The notes: generated from the sequence alone by a model not told the origin. 64,000 bases of DNA from Betaproteobacteria bacterium (GCA_016861185.1 BOKW01000002.1:124001-188000); one strand, 5' to 3'. Shown: positions 26,831-34,813, counted from the first letter of the stretch. Translations and numbers: made by a program.

Positions 26831-27310
26831 CTACCTTCTGCGTAGATAAAACTCGTACTCGCCCGGCGCCGGCTCGAAGCGGTCGATCAACTCGACCGCG
26901 CTGTCGGCGGTCCATGCTTCGACGTCGGCGGAGATGCCGGGGCAGTTGCTGATCAACACCAGCACTTCGCCCGCCTGCATGCCGTGCAGCAGCCTCTCGG
27001 CCTCGACGATCGGCCCCGGACAGGCGGCACCGCGCATGTCGAGCATCACGTTGCCGCCGAAGCGCGCCGGCCCGGCGTTGCGGCGGATCGTGTAGGCGAT
27101 GCGGTGGCCGTTGAGCCGCTCGGTGCGCACGACCTCGTGCCCGGTGATGCCGGCCCACGCGCGCAGATCGTCGCCGGTGCCGGGGCAGTCCGAGATGAGG
27201 ATCATGTGCTGGCCGTCGGGCAGATCGTCGAGGATCTTCTTCGCGCCCAGCAGCGGCAGCGGGCACGACAGCCCGCTCATGTCCAGCGTGACGGCGGCCC
27301 GCGTGTTCAT
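26831..27310 (-). CDS. Fusion of two TusA-like sulfur-carrier domains
   Basis: A 159-residue protein with two TusA-type domains. The first (about 6-75) has LDMSGLSCPLPLLGAKKILD, with the CPLP motif of persulfide-carrying TusA. The second (about 85-155) has LDMRGAACPGPIVEAERLLH, with a variant CPGP. Each domain also has a second Cys in ISDCPGTGDD and ISNCPGISAD, in the matching place, so the fusion arose by internal duplication. TusA is normally a single 80-residue protein. It is expected to carry sulfur to DsrEFH/DsrC; the second domain may have another partner. Confidence 0.88.
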   Translation of the reverse strand: MNTRAAVTLDMSGLSCPLPLLGAKKILDDLPDGQHMILISDCPGTGDDLRAWAGITGHEVVRTERLNGHRIAYTIRRNAGPARFGGNVMLDMRGAACPGPIVEAERLLHGMQAGEVLVLISNCPGISADVEAWTADSAVELIDRFEPAPGEYEFYLRRR

Positions 27311-27335
27311 CGATCGACTCCTTCCCCGCGACGGT

Positions 27336-27938
27336 TCACGTGCCGACCGCGGCAATCGACTTGTGCGGCACGAACAGCCCGCAGCCGAGCTTGCGGTGCA
27401 GTCCGAGCCCGCGCTCCTGCACGTGTAGCGACTCGGCGGCCGACAGCCCGTGCAGCATCAGGCTGAACCCGACCAGCCGCTCGGCGCCGGCCTGCAGTTC
27501 GCCGCGTTTGCCGACGATCATCTCGCAGTCGAGTTCCAGCTCCGCGACGCCGCGTTCCACATCGGCGACGAAGTCGGCTTCGTCTTCCACGCCGGTGACG
27601 ACCAGCCGCGCGTGCAGCACCGGGTAGGCAAGCAGCTCGCGCACGCTGATGCGCCCGATCGCGAGCGGCGCGGGCACTTCAATGTGCGCGCCCTGCAACC
27701 GTTCGCAGTCGGCGGCGCGTTGCGCCGGCGCGCGCAGCAGCAGGCGCGTGCGCCCGCCGACTATCAGCCCGTCAGCGCACGGGGTCAATCCGCGCATCGG
27801 ATGCACGCCGGCCAGCGGCTCGTCGTCGAGCCAGGGCAGGGCGGCCGCCAGCGCGCGATAAAGCCCGCCGGCGTAGTCGCGCCCGATGCGGTCGCCGCTG
27901 ACGGCGAACACGAAGTCGACCGCGTTCGCGGCGTTCAT
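27336..27938 (-). CDS. Cas6/Cmx6-like protein (type I-MYXAN style) outside a CRISPR locus
   Basis: A 200-residue protein that reads like Cmx6, the Cas6-related protein of myxococcal-type systems. It starts VDFVFAVSGDRIGRDYAGGL, has LAGVHPMRGL and RTRLLLRAPAQRAADCERLQ in the body and ends FVPHKS. Near the C-terminus, GLGLHRKLGCG has the exact Cas6 glycine-rich loop spacing (GxGx5GxG). Cas6 proteins bind and often cut RNA. There is no CRISPR array or other cas gene in the window. The neighbours are sulfur-carrier genes, and the ATG overlaps the stop of the gene before it. An RNA- or tRNA-related role is an inference. Confidence 0.72.
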   Translation of the reverse strand: MNAANAVDFVFAVSGDRIGRDYAGGLYRALAAALPWLDDEPLAGVHPMRGLTPCADGLIVGGRTRLLLRAPAQRAADCERLQGAHIEVPAPLAIGRISVRELLAYPVLHARLVVTGVEDEADFVADVERGVAELELDCEMIVGKRGELQAGAERLVGFSLMLHGLSAAESLHVQERGLGLHRKLGCGLFVPHKSIAAVGT

Positions 27939-28210
27939 GGCGCGCGCTCCGCAGCGCCGGCGTGCGCCCGCCCCCAGCGCAGCATCGCCTCGCCCCAGGC
28001 GGTCGCGGTCGCCGCGTCGATGTCGAACACCGTATGCCGGCGTCCCTCGCGAATGCGGATGCGCAGCAGGCTGAGCCCGCCGATCACGTAGTCGATCTGC
28101 TGCAGTTCGATTCCCTGTCCGCCGATGGGCGCGCGCAGTTTCGTGAGCGCGGTCACAGTCAGCTTGTCGTCGCCTATGTCCCGGCTCGCGGGCGGGTCAT
28201 GTGAGTCCAT
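27935..28210 (-). CDS. Small conserved protein, DUF6967-like, first gene of the operon
   Basis: A 91-residue protein. LRAPIGGQGIELQQIDYVIG, then GLSLLRIRIREGRRHTVFDI and DAATATAWGEAMLRWG, resemble a small family (DUF6967, from memory) found in sulfur-oxidising bacteria. It has no Cys and no membrane segment. The start at 28210 is the last of a few possible in-frame ATGs. It opens the minus-strand operon, divergent from dsrA, and overlaps the Cas6-like gene by 4 bases. Confidence 0.65.
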   Translation of the reverse strand: MDSHDPPASRDIGDDKLTVTALTKLRAPIGGQGIELQQIDYVIGGLSLLRIRIREGRRHTVFDIDAATATAWGEAMLRWGRAHAGAAERAP

Positions 28211-28555
28211 CGGTGTCTTCCGTCGTCGCGGGTCGTTCGCAGGGGGCGCATTGTGCATCCGCTTGGCGCCGCGGCGCCCGTCGCGATCGTGTCGGCATTG
28301 TCCACCGTGCATCTATAGCCCGCTCACCTTGCAGCGTGCCATCACCCGGGTTGGCTGCGGACCCCTCCCTTTGGGGTTATCCGCGTAATCATCGCGGGTG
28401 ATGGTTGGCCCAGACGGCGGACCGTAGGATGCCGTCGAGATTCGCTGCGCCGACATCGCGTAGACGGTGACCGGTGAAGGCGAACGCGCACCCCGGTCGA
28501 CGACGGCCGCGATCCCAGGTCCCGCGGGACCGACTCAGCAGGAGGCTTGAACAAA
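28211..28555. promoter_or_regulatory. Divergent promoter region between the Cas6-like operon and dsrA
   Basis: A 345-base region with no gene. It carries a 10-bp inverted repeat, CCATCACCCG (28339-28348) and CGGGTGATGG (28395-28404), each followed or preceded by GGTTGGC, and a small hairpin ACCCC/GGGGT inside (about 28361-28377). AGGAGG at about 28540 is the dsrA ribosome site. This is where coordinated control of both operons should lie. Confidence 0.6.
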
Positions 28556-29851
28556 ATGGCTAAGCCAATGCACGAAACCCCGATGCTCGACGAGCTCGAA
28601 AGCGGTCCGTGGCCAAGCTTCGTGACGGGACTGAAGCGGCTGGCGAAGGACAAGGACTACATGGTCGACGTGCTCGGCCAGCTCGAGACTTCGTACGAGA
28701 CGCGCAAGGGCTACTGGAAGGGCGGCACGGTCAGCGTGTTCGGCTACGGCGGCGGCGTGATCCCGCGCTTCACCGAGCTGAAGGATGAGAACGGCAACCC
28801 GATGTTCCCCGACGCAGCGGAGTTCCACACCCTGCGCGTGATGCCGCCGGCGGGCATGCACTACTCGACCGACGTGCTGCGCAAGATGTGCGACATCTGG
28901 GAAGAGCACGGCTCGGGCCTGATCGCCTTCCACGGCCAGAGCGGCGACATCATGTTTCAGGGCGTCAAGAGCGACAAAGTGCAGGACGCCTTCGACGCGA
29001 TCAATGAACTGGGCTTCGATCTGGGCGGCGCGGGCCCCGCGGTGCGGACGTCGATGTCGTGCGTCGGCCATGCGCGCTGCGAGCAGTCGTGCTACGACGA
29101 AGCCAAGGCGCATCGCACGATCATCAACAACTTCCTCGACGACATCCACCGTCCGGCGCTGCCGTACAAGTTCAAGTTCAAGTTCTCCGGCTGCCCGAAC
29201 GACTGCATGAACTCGGTGCAGCGCGCCGACCTGGCGATCATCGGCACCTGGCGCGACAACATCAAGACCGACGAGGCGCTGGCGAAGAAGTGGTTCGCCA
29301 AGCACGGCATGACGGAACTCGTCAACGACGTCGTCGCGCGCTGCCCGACCAAGGCGATCCAGATCAAGGAGATCAAGGAGGTCCGCAAGGGCGATTCGAT
29401 CTCGAGCGTGGCGGTCAACGACGCGCAGGCGCTGGAGATCGACAACCGCGACTGCGTGCGCTGCATGCACTGCATCAACGTGATGACCGGCGCGCTCGCG
29501 CACGGCGACGACACCGGCGCGACGATCCTGTGCGGCGGCAAGCGCACGCTGAAGATCGGCGACCTGATGGGCACGGTGATCGTGCCGTTCATGAAACTGA
29601 AGACCGACGAGGACCGCGAGCAACTGGTCGATCTGGCCAAGCGCATCGTCGACTTCTTCGCCGAGAACGCGCTCGAGCACGAGCGCATCGGCGAAACGAT
29701 CGAGCGCATCGGGCTGGTCAACTTCCTCGAAGGCGTCGGACTCGACGTCGATCCGAACATGGTGTCGGCGCCGCGCACGAACCCGTACGTGCGCACCGAC
29801 GGCTGGGACGAGGAAGTGGCCAAGATGCAGGCCAAGAAGAAAGCGGCTTGA
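28556..29851 (+). CDS. dsrA: Dissimilatory sulfite reductase, alpha subunit (oxidative type)
   Basis: A 431-residue subunit of the cytoplasmic siroheme enzyme that oxidises DsrC-bound sulfur to sulfite. The siroheme-[4Fe-4S] ligands are C169, C175, C179 (SCVGHARCEQSC) and C213, C217 (SGCPNDC). An inserted ferredoxin domain has C300, C303 and C306 (CVRCMHC), with C263 before it. The ATG at 28556 is preceded by AGGAGG 10 bases away; a TTG at 28547 would add three residues. It is first in the 15-gene run 28556-42044. The accompanying dsrEFH, dsrL and DsrC mark it as oxidative (reverse) type. Confidence 0.97.
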   Translation: MAKPMHETPMLDELESGPWPSFVTGLKRLAKDKDYMVDVLGQLETSYETRKGYWKGGTVSVFGYGGGVIPRFTELKDENGNPMFPDAAEFHTLRVMPPAGMHYSTDVLRKMCDIWEEHGSGLIAFHGQSGDIMFQGVKSDKVQDAFDAINELGFDLGGAGPAVRTSMSCVGHARCEQSCYDEAKAHRTIINNFLDDIHRPALPYKFKFKFSGCPNDCMNSVQRADLAIIGTWRDNIKTDEALAKKWFAKHGMTELVNDVVARCPTKAIQIKEIKEVRKGDSISSVAVNDAQALEIDNRDCVRCMHCINVMTGALAHGDDTGATILCGGKRTLKIGDLMGTVIVPFMKLKTDEDREQLVDLAKRIVDFFAENALEHERIGETIERIGLVNFLEGVGLDVDPNMVSAPRTNPYVRTDGWDEEVAKMQAKKKAA

Positions 29852-29862
29852 GAGGAATGACG

Positions 29863-30978
29863 ATGGCGCAAGTCGAAGCACCTGTCGCGCCGGCCAAGCC
29901 GGCGGCACCCAAAACGCCCCGCCGTGCGATCGAAAGCGGCGTGCCGGACAACTGGCAGTTCCTGCACCCGCTGATGCAGAGGAACTACGGTCAGTGGAAG
30001 TACCACGACCGGCCGCGCCCCGGCGTGCTGCACCACGTCGCCAAGTCCGGCGACGAGCTGTGGACGGTGAAGGCCGGTACGCAGCGGCAGATGGACGTGT
30101 GGACCATCCGCAAGCTGTGCGACATCATCGACAAGTTCGGCGAAGGCCACGTCCGCTTCACGATTCGCAGCAACGTCGAGATCGGCGTGTCGAAGTGGGA
30201 GAAGGTCCAACCGCTGATCGACGCGCTCGAATCCGCCGGCTTCCCGGTCGGCGGCACCGGCAACTCGGTGTCGATGATCGCGCACACGCAGGGGTGGCTG
30301 CACTGCGACATCCCCGGCACCGATGCCTCGGGCGCGGTCAAGGCGCTGATGGACGAGCTGATCGACGAATTCCGCAAGGAAGAGATGCCCAACCGCGTGC
30401 ATCTGTCGACCTCGTGCTGCGAGATCAACTGCGGCGGCCAAGCCGACATCGCGATCATCGTCCAGCACACCAAGCCGCCGAAGATCAACCACGACCTCGT
30501 CGCCAACGTGTGCGAGCGGCCCGCGGTGGTGGCGCGCTGCCCGGTCGCGGCGATCCGGCCGGCGCTGGTCAACGGCAAGCCCTCGCTCGAAGTCGACGAG
30601 AAGAAGTGCATCTGCTGCGGCGCCTGCTATCCGCCGTGCCCGCCGATGCAGATCAACGATCCCGAGCACTCCAAGCTGGCGATCTGGGTCGGCGGCAAGA
30701 ACTCCAACGCGCGCGGCAAGCCGACCTTCATGAAGATGGTCGCCTCCGGCCTGCCGAACAATCCGCCGCGCTGGCCCGAGGTCAGCGAAGTCGTCAAGCG
30801 AATCCTGCGCGTCTACAAGGAAGACGCGCGCTCGTGGGAGCGCATGGCCGACTGGATCGAGCGCATCGGCTGGCCGCGCTTCTTCGAGAAGACGGGGTTG
30901 ACCTTCACCAAGTACCTGATCGACGACTGGCGCGGCTCACGGGTCAATCTCAACGCGTCGACGCATATCCGCTTCTGA
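29863..30978 (+). CDS. dsrB: Dissimilatory sulfite reductase, beta subunit
   Basis: A 371-residue partner of DsrA. The siroheme-binding cysteines lie in STSCCEINCGG (C185, C186, C190), and the ferredoxin domain has KKCICCGACYPPCP (C249-C259). WLHCDIPGTDASGAVKAL and NRVHLSTSCCE are characteristic of DsrB. Two ATGs are in frame, 29857 and 29863. The second is preferred because AGAGGA sits 6 bases upstream. It lies 11 bases after dsrA and is surely co-translated. Confidence 0.97.
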   Translation: MAQVEAPVAPAKPAAPKTPRRAIESGVPDNWQFLHPLMQRNYGQWKYHDRPRPGVLHHVAKSGDELWTVKAGTQRQMDVWTIRKLCDIIDKFGEGHVRFTIRSNVEIGVSKWEKVQPLIDALESAGFPVGGTGNSVSMIAHTQGWLHCDIPGTDASGAVKALMDELIDEFRKEEMPNRVHLSTSCCEINCGGQADIAIIVQHTKPPKINHDLVANVCERPAVVARCPVAAIRPALVNGKPSLEVDEKKCICCGACYPPCPPMQINDPEHSKLAIWVGGKNSNARGKPTFMKMVASGLPNNPPRWPEVSEVVKRILRVYKEDARSWERMADWIERIGWPRFFEKTGLTFTKYLIDDWRGSRVNLNASTHIRF

Positions 30979-30996
30979 GACGCGCCGGGATCGAAC

Positions 30997-31356
30997 GTGA
31001 AGATTGCAGTACTGGTGAACGAGGGTCCGTATCAGCATCAGGCGAGCGATTCGGCCTACCTCTTCTGCATGGCGGCGCTCGCCAAGGGGCACGAGCTGCA
31101 GCGGGTGTTCTTCTATCACGACGGCGTCAACAACGCGTCGAAGTTCACCGAGCCGCCGCAGGACGACCGCAACATCGTCGCGCGCTGGAGCAAGCTGGCG
31201 GAGGAGCACAAGGTCGACTTGGTCGTGTGCGTGGCGGCCGGCCTGCGGCGTGGCCTGGTCGCCGACACGCTCGCGCCCGGCTTCCGCATCTCGGGGCTCG
31301 GGCAGCTGATCGACTCGGGCATCAAGGCCGATCGCCTGGTGACCTTCGGAGACTGA
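30997..31356 (+). CDS. dsrE: DsrE, sulfurtransferase subunit of DsrEFH
   Basis: A 119-residue TusD-like protein. The active-site Cys is C78 in DLVVCVAAGLRRG, the same number as the persulfide Cys of Allochromatium DsrE. The start KIAVLVNEGPYQHQASDSAY fits the family. DsrE2F2H2 is a hexamer that receives sulfur from TusA-like carriers and passes it to DsrC. It is present only with oxidative DsrAB. It lies 18 bases after dsrB and 3 before dsrF. Confidence 0.95.
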   Translation: MKIAVLVNEGPYQHQASDSAYLFCMAALAKGHELQRVFFYHDGVNNASKFTEPPQDDRNIVARWSKLAEEHKVDLVVCVAAGLRRGLVADTLAPGFRISGLGQLIDSGIKADRLVTFGD

Positions 31357-31359
31357 GCG

Positions 31360-31719
31360 ATGACCAAGAAATTCATGCTGGTCAACCGCAAGGCCCCGTA
31401 CGGTTCGATCTACGCGCTGGAAAGCCTCGAGGTCGTGCTGATCGCGGCCGCGTTCGAGCAGGACGTGTCGCTTGCGTTCGTCGACGACGGCGTGTACCAG
31501 CTCAAGAAGGGCATGCAAACCAAGGCGATCGCGACCAAGAACTTCTCGCCGACCTATCGCGCGCTGGAGGACTACGACATCGACAAGCTGTACGTCGAGG
31601 CCGAGTCGCTGGCCGCACGGGGGCTCACGGCCGAGGACCTGGTCACCGAGGTCAAGGTCGTCGACGCCAGGGCGCTCGACGAGTTGATGGAGCAGCAGGA
31701 CGTGGTTCTTAGCTTCTGA
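31360..31719 (+). CDS. dsrF: DsrF, subunit of DsrEFH
   Basis: A 119-residue TusC-like protein: KKFMLVNRKAPYGSIYALES, VSLAFVDDGVYQLKKGMQTK and DIDKLYVEAESLAARGL are typical. It lacks the Cys found in DsrE, as expected for a structural subunit. It starts 3 bases after dsrE. Confidence rests on family features and on its place in the conserved gene order. Confidence 0.94.
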   Translation: MTKKFMLVNRKAPYGSIYALESLEVVLIAAAFEQDVSLAFVDDGVYQLKKGMQTKAIATKNFSPTYRALEDYDIDKLYVEAESLAARGLTAEDLVTEVKVVDARALDELMEQQDVVLSF

Positions 31720-31730
31720 GGCGCACCGGA

Positions 31731-32027
31731 ATGCTGCATATCGTCAACAAGTCCCCGCTGGAAAAGAGCACACTCGATACAGTGCTGCGGCTGGCGCGCT
31801 CCGGTGCGTTGCTGCTGATCGAGGACGCCGTTTACGCCGCCACGAAAGGCAACGCCGCCGAGCCCAAGCTGCGCCAGGCGATGGCGAAGCTGAAGGTGTT
31901 CGCCTTGGGGCCCGACCTGCAGGCGCGCGGCGTGGCGGATCGCGTGATCGACGGCGTGCAGACCGTCGACTACGAAGGTTTCGTCGATCTGGTCGCCGAA
32001 CATCCCACCTGCCAGTCGTGGCTGTAG
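31731..32027 (+). CDS. dsrH: DsrH, subunit of DsrEFH
   Basis: A 98-residue TusB-like protein. MLHIVNKSPLEKSTLDTVLR at the start and ALLLIEDAVYAATKG are the marks of DsrH/TusB. A Cys near the end (HPTCQSWL) is at the place of the DsrH Cys20-independent tail seen in some species, so a role in sulfur binding is unclear. It is followed by 34 bases with a good GAAGGAG site for dsrC. Confidence 0.93.
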   Translation: MLHIVNKSPLEKSTLDTVLRLARSGALLLIEDAVYAATKGNAAEPKLRQAMAKLKVFALGPDLQARGVADRVIDGVQTVDYEGFVDLVAEHPTCQSWL

Positions 32028-32061
32028 ACAGCCCCGAACCATTTTCGCGAAGGAGAAACCC

Positions 32062-32397
32062 ATGCCGACCATCGAAGTCAGCGGCAAGAGCTACGAAACG
32101 GACGAGGAGGGCTATCTCGTCAACCTCGGCGACTGGAACGAAGACGTCGCCAACGCGATCGCCAAGGCCGAGAACATCGACATGTCCGACAACCACTGGG
32201 AAGTGGTCAACTTCCTGCGCAAGTACTACGAGGAATACCAGATCGCGCCCGCAGTGCGCGTTCTGACCAAGGCGATCGGCAAGACGCTCGGCCCCGAGAA
32301 GGGCAACAGCCAGTACCTGTACGAGCTGTTCCCGTACGGCCCGGCCAAGCAGGCGTGCAAGATCGCCGGCCTGCCGAAGCCGACCGGCTGCGTTTGA
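32062..32397 (+). CDS. dsrC: DsrC, canonical sulfur carrier with both C-terminal cysteines
   Basis: A 111-residue DsrC. The C-terminal arm KQACKIAGLPKPTGCV contains Cys99 (CysB) and penultimate Cys110 (CysA), which form the trisulfide/persulfide used by DsrAB and DsrMKJOP. DEEGYLVNLGDWNEDVANAI and NHWEVVNFLRKYYEEYQIAP are standard. It is the only one of four DsrC homologues in this window with both cysteines. GAAGGAG precedes the start. A hairpin repeat separates it from dsrM, which may allow a higher dsrC transcript level. Confidence 0.97.
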   Translation: MPTIEVSGKSYETDEEGYLVNLGDWNEDVANAIAKAENIDMSDNHWEVVNFLRKYYEEYQIAPAVRVLTKAIGKTLGPEKGNSQYLYELFPYGPAKQACKIAGLPKPTGCV

Positions 32398-32411
32398 TCG
32401 AAGCGTTTACG

Positions 32412-32500
32412 CCCCTCACCCTGACCCTCTCCCCGTGATCGGGGAGATGGGACAAAGGCTCCCTCGCCCGCATCAGCGGGAGAGGGGCGAGGGGTGAGGG
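32412..32500. repeat. Large hairpin-forming repeat between dsrC and dsrM
   Basis: A GC-rich element with CCCCTCACCCTGACCCTCTC on the left and its near complement GAGAGGGGCGAGGGGTGAGG on the right, plus the inner hairpin CCCCGTGATCGGGG (about 32431-32444). It is of a known intergenic type (peptide frames such as PSPADAGEG). No other gap in dsrABEFHCMKLJOPNR is this long (118 bases). Confidence 0.8.
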
Positions 32501-32515
32501 CAGGAACGTCACGCC

Positions 32516-33247
32516 ATGTCCGCCGCCAGCATCCTGTTCGCGCTGCTGTTCTACGCCGCAACCGTGGTGCTGGTCGCGGGGCTCGCCGTGCGCATCGCCG
32601 ATTACGCGCGCACGCCCGCCCCGCTGAAGATTCCGACCACGCCGGCGCCGGTCACGCGCGGCGGCGTGGCGCTGCGCATGCTGCGCGAGGTCGTGCTCTT
32701 CGAGAGCCTATTCAAGGGCAGCCTGTGGACATGGCTGTTCGGCTGGCTATTCCACGTCTCGCTGGCGCTGGTGGTGGCGCGGCACCTGCGCTACTTCACC
32801 GAGCCGGTGTGGTTCTGGGTCGTGCTGGTGCAGCCGCTCGGCATCCTCGCCGGCTTCGGCATGCTGATCGGGCTGGCCGGGCTGCTCGCGCGCCGCATTG
32901 CGGTCGAGCGCATCCGCTACATCTCGACGCCGTCGGACTACCTGATGCTGGTGCTGCTCGCGGCGATCGCGGCGTCCGGACTCGCGATGAAGTACGTGTT
33001 CCACACCGACGTCGTCGCGGTCAAGAAGTTCTTCCTTGGCCTGATGTACTTCGACTGGCAGCCGCTGCCGGCCGACGGTCCGTTGTACGTGCATCTGGCG
33101 CTGGTCGCCGCACTGATGCTGATCTTCCCGTTTTCCAAGCTGCTGCACGCGCCCGGCGTGTTCTTTTCGCCTTCGCGCAACCAGGCCGACGATCCGCGCG
33201 AAGCGCGGCATCTGGCGCCGTGGGCCGCGCAACTGGAGCGCCGCTAG
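32516..33247 (+). CDS. dsrM: DsrM, membrane cytochrome b-like subunit of DsrMKJOP
   Basis: A 243-residue integral membrane protein related to NarI. Six hydrophobic segments are visible: LFALLFYAATVVLVAGLAV, WLFGWLFHVSLALVVARHLR, FWVVLVQPLGILAGFGMLIG, YLMLVLLAAIAASGL and a late LALVAALMLIFPFSKLLHAP. His residues in these helices are the heme b ligand candidates. It exchanges electrons between quinone and the DsrK/DsrC heterodisulfide site. dsrK starts directly after its stop (33245-33247/33248). Confidence 0.94.
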   Translation: MSAASILFALLFYAATVVLVAGLAVRIADYARTPAPLKIPTTPAPVTRGGVALRMLREVVLFESLFKGSLWTWLFGWLFHVSLALVVARHLRYFTEPVWFWVVLVQPLGILAGFGMLIGLAGLLARRIAVERIRYISTPSDYLMLVLLAAIAASGLAMKYVFHTDVVAVKKFFLGLMYFDWQPLPADGPLYVHLALVAALMLIFPFSKLLHAPGVFFSPSRNQADDPREARHLAPWAAQLERR

Positions 33248-34780
33248 ATGGCCGCCGAAGTCACCACGCCGCCGCTGCGCGAATTCCCGACGCCGCCGCC
33301 GCTCGTGCCCGGCGCGATGGAGAAGTCGCGGCCGTACGTTGCCAACGAGAAGATGCAGCAGGCGATCGGCTTCCCGGGGCAACTCGTCGAAGACTGGGAG
33401 CAGCGCGCGATCGCGCACATGGGCACGCTGCTCGGCAAGTACCGGTCGCTGAAGGTCTTCATGGATTCGTGCGTGCACTGCGGCGCATGCGCGGACAAGT
33501 GCCATTACTTCATCGGCACGCAGGATCCGAAGAACATGCCGGTCGCGCGCCAGGAGCTGATGAGGAGCGTCTACCGGCGCTACTTCACGTTGCCGGGCAA
33601 GCTCTTCCCGAAGCTGGTCGGCGCGCGCGACCTGACGAAGGACGTGCTCGACGAGTGGTACACGTACTTCAACCAGTGCTCCGAGTGCCGGCGCTGCTCG
33701 GTGTTCTGCCCGTACGGCATCGACACCGCCGAGGTGACGATGGCGGCGAAGGAGATCCTCGACGTCGTCGGTTACGGCCAGAAGTACACCAACGAGATCA
33801 TCGGCAAGGTCCACAAGGTCGGCAACAACCTCGGGCTGCCCGGCCCGGCGCTCGCCGACACGTTGACCGGTCTCGAGGAAGATACGAAGGAGGACACCGG
33901 CGTCGACGTCCGCTTCCCGCTCGACGAGGCCGGCGCCGAGGTGCTGCTGGTCACCCCGTCGGCGGACTTCTTCGCCGAGCCTCATGTCGACAGCCTGATC
34001 GGCTACGCCAAGGTGTTCCACGCCGCCGGCATCCGCTGGACGTTGTCGTCGAAGGCGTCGGAGGCCGGCAACTTCGGCCTGTTCATCGGCAACTACGAGC
34101 AGTTGCGCACGATCGCGCTGCGCATCCGCGAGGCCGCGCTCGAACTCGGTGTGAAGCGCATCGTCGTCGGCGAGTGCGGCCACGCGTGGCGCGTCGCGTA
34201 CTCGTTCTGGAACACGCTGGTCGGCATCGGCGCCGGCGGCAAGGATCCGTTCGCGATCCAGTTGCAGAGCCAGCTCGACCCGAACGTGCGCCAGCCGATG
34301 CACATCTGCGAATTTACCTGGGACCTGATCCGGCGCGGCGCGCTGAAGTTCGACAAGGAAGCGAACGACCACCGCGTGATCACGTTCCACGACTCGTGCA
34401 ACGTCGCGCGGGCCTCGCGCATGGGCGACACGCCGGGCGGCCAGTTCGAGATCCCGCGCGCGATCATCCGCGCGGTCGCCAACAAGTACGTCGAGATGGC
34501 GCCCGACACCACGCGCGAGAAGACCTTCTGCTGCGGCGGCGGCGGGGGCCTGCTGACCGACGAGCTGCTCGACCTGCGCGTCAAGGGCGCGCTGCCGCGC
34601 ATGGAGGCGCTGCGCGCGGTCGCCGATCGGCACGGCGTGAACTTCATGGCGACGATCTGCGCGATCTGCAAGGCGCAGTTCACGAAAGTGCTGCCGTACT
34701 ACGGTTTCAAGATGAGCATGGTCGGCGGCGTTCATCAGCTCGTCAACACGGCGATCCGGCTGAACACCGTCCCGCATTGA
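33248..34780 (+). CDS. dsrK: DsrK, heterodisulfide-reductase-like subunit
   Basis: A 510-residue HdrD-like protein. Two [4Fe-4S] ferredoxin motifs are at CVHCGACADKCHYF (about 75-90) and CSECRRCSVFCPYGIDTAEV (about 140-155). The catalytic CCG-type region has ECGHAWR (about 317), FHDSCNVAR (about 380) and CCGGGGGLLTDELLD (about 425), then ICAICKAQF, consistent with the special cubane at which the DsrC disulfide/trisulfide is handled. The start codon follows the dsrM stop without a gap. Confidence 0.96.
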   Translation: MAAEVTTPPLREFPTPPPLVPGAMEKSRPYVANEKMQQAIGFPGQLVEDWEQRAIAHMGTLLGKYRSLKVFMDSCVHCGACADKCHYFIGTQDPKNMPVARQELMRSVYRRYFTLPGKLFPKLVGARDLTKDVLDEWYTYFNQCSECRRCSVFCPYGIDTAEVTMAAKEILDVVGYGQKYTNEIIGKVHKVGNNLGLPGPALADTLTGLEEDTKEDTGVDVRFPLDEAGAEVLLVTPSADFFAEPHVDSLIGYAKVFHAAGIRWTLSSKASEAGNFGLFIGNYEQLRTIALRIREAALELGVKRIVVGECGHAWRVAYSFWNTLVGIGAGGKDPFAIQLQSQLDPNVRQPMHICEFTWDLIRRGALKFDKEANDHRVITFHDSCNVARASRMGDTPGGQFEIPRAIIRAVANKYVEMAPDTTREKTFCCGGGGGLLTDELLDLRVKGALPRMEALRAVADRHGVNFMATICAICKAQFTKVLPYYGFKMSMVGGVHQLVNTAIRLNTVPH

Positions 34781-34813
34781 GTTGCACTTGGCATCCACCG
34801 CATCGGAGACACG

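Noticed and set aside
24894..28210. CRISPR array near the Cas6-like gene
   Set aside because: I looked for regularly spaced 20-40 base repeats around the operon and across the 64 kb and found none. Only dispersed hairpin repeats are present.
28535..30669. Two long minus-strand frames over dsrA and dsrB
   Set aside because: Antisense to the certain dsrAB genes; composition is of antisense type without any domain.
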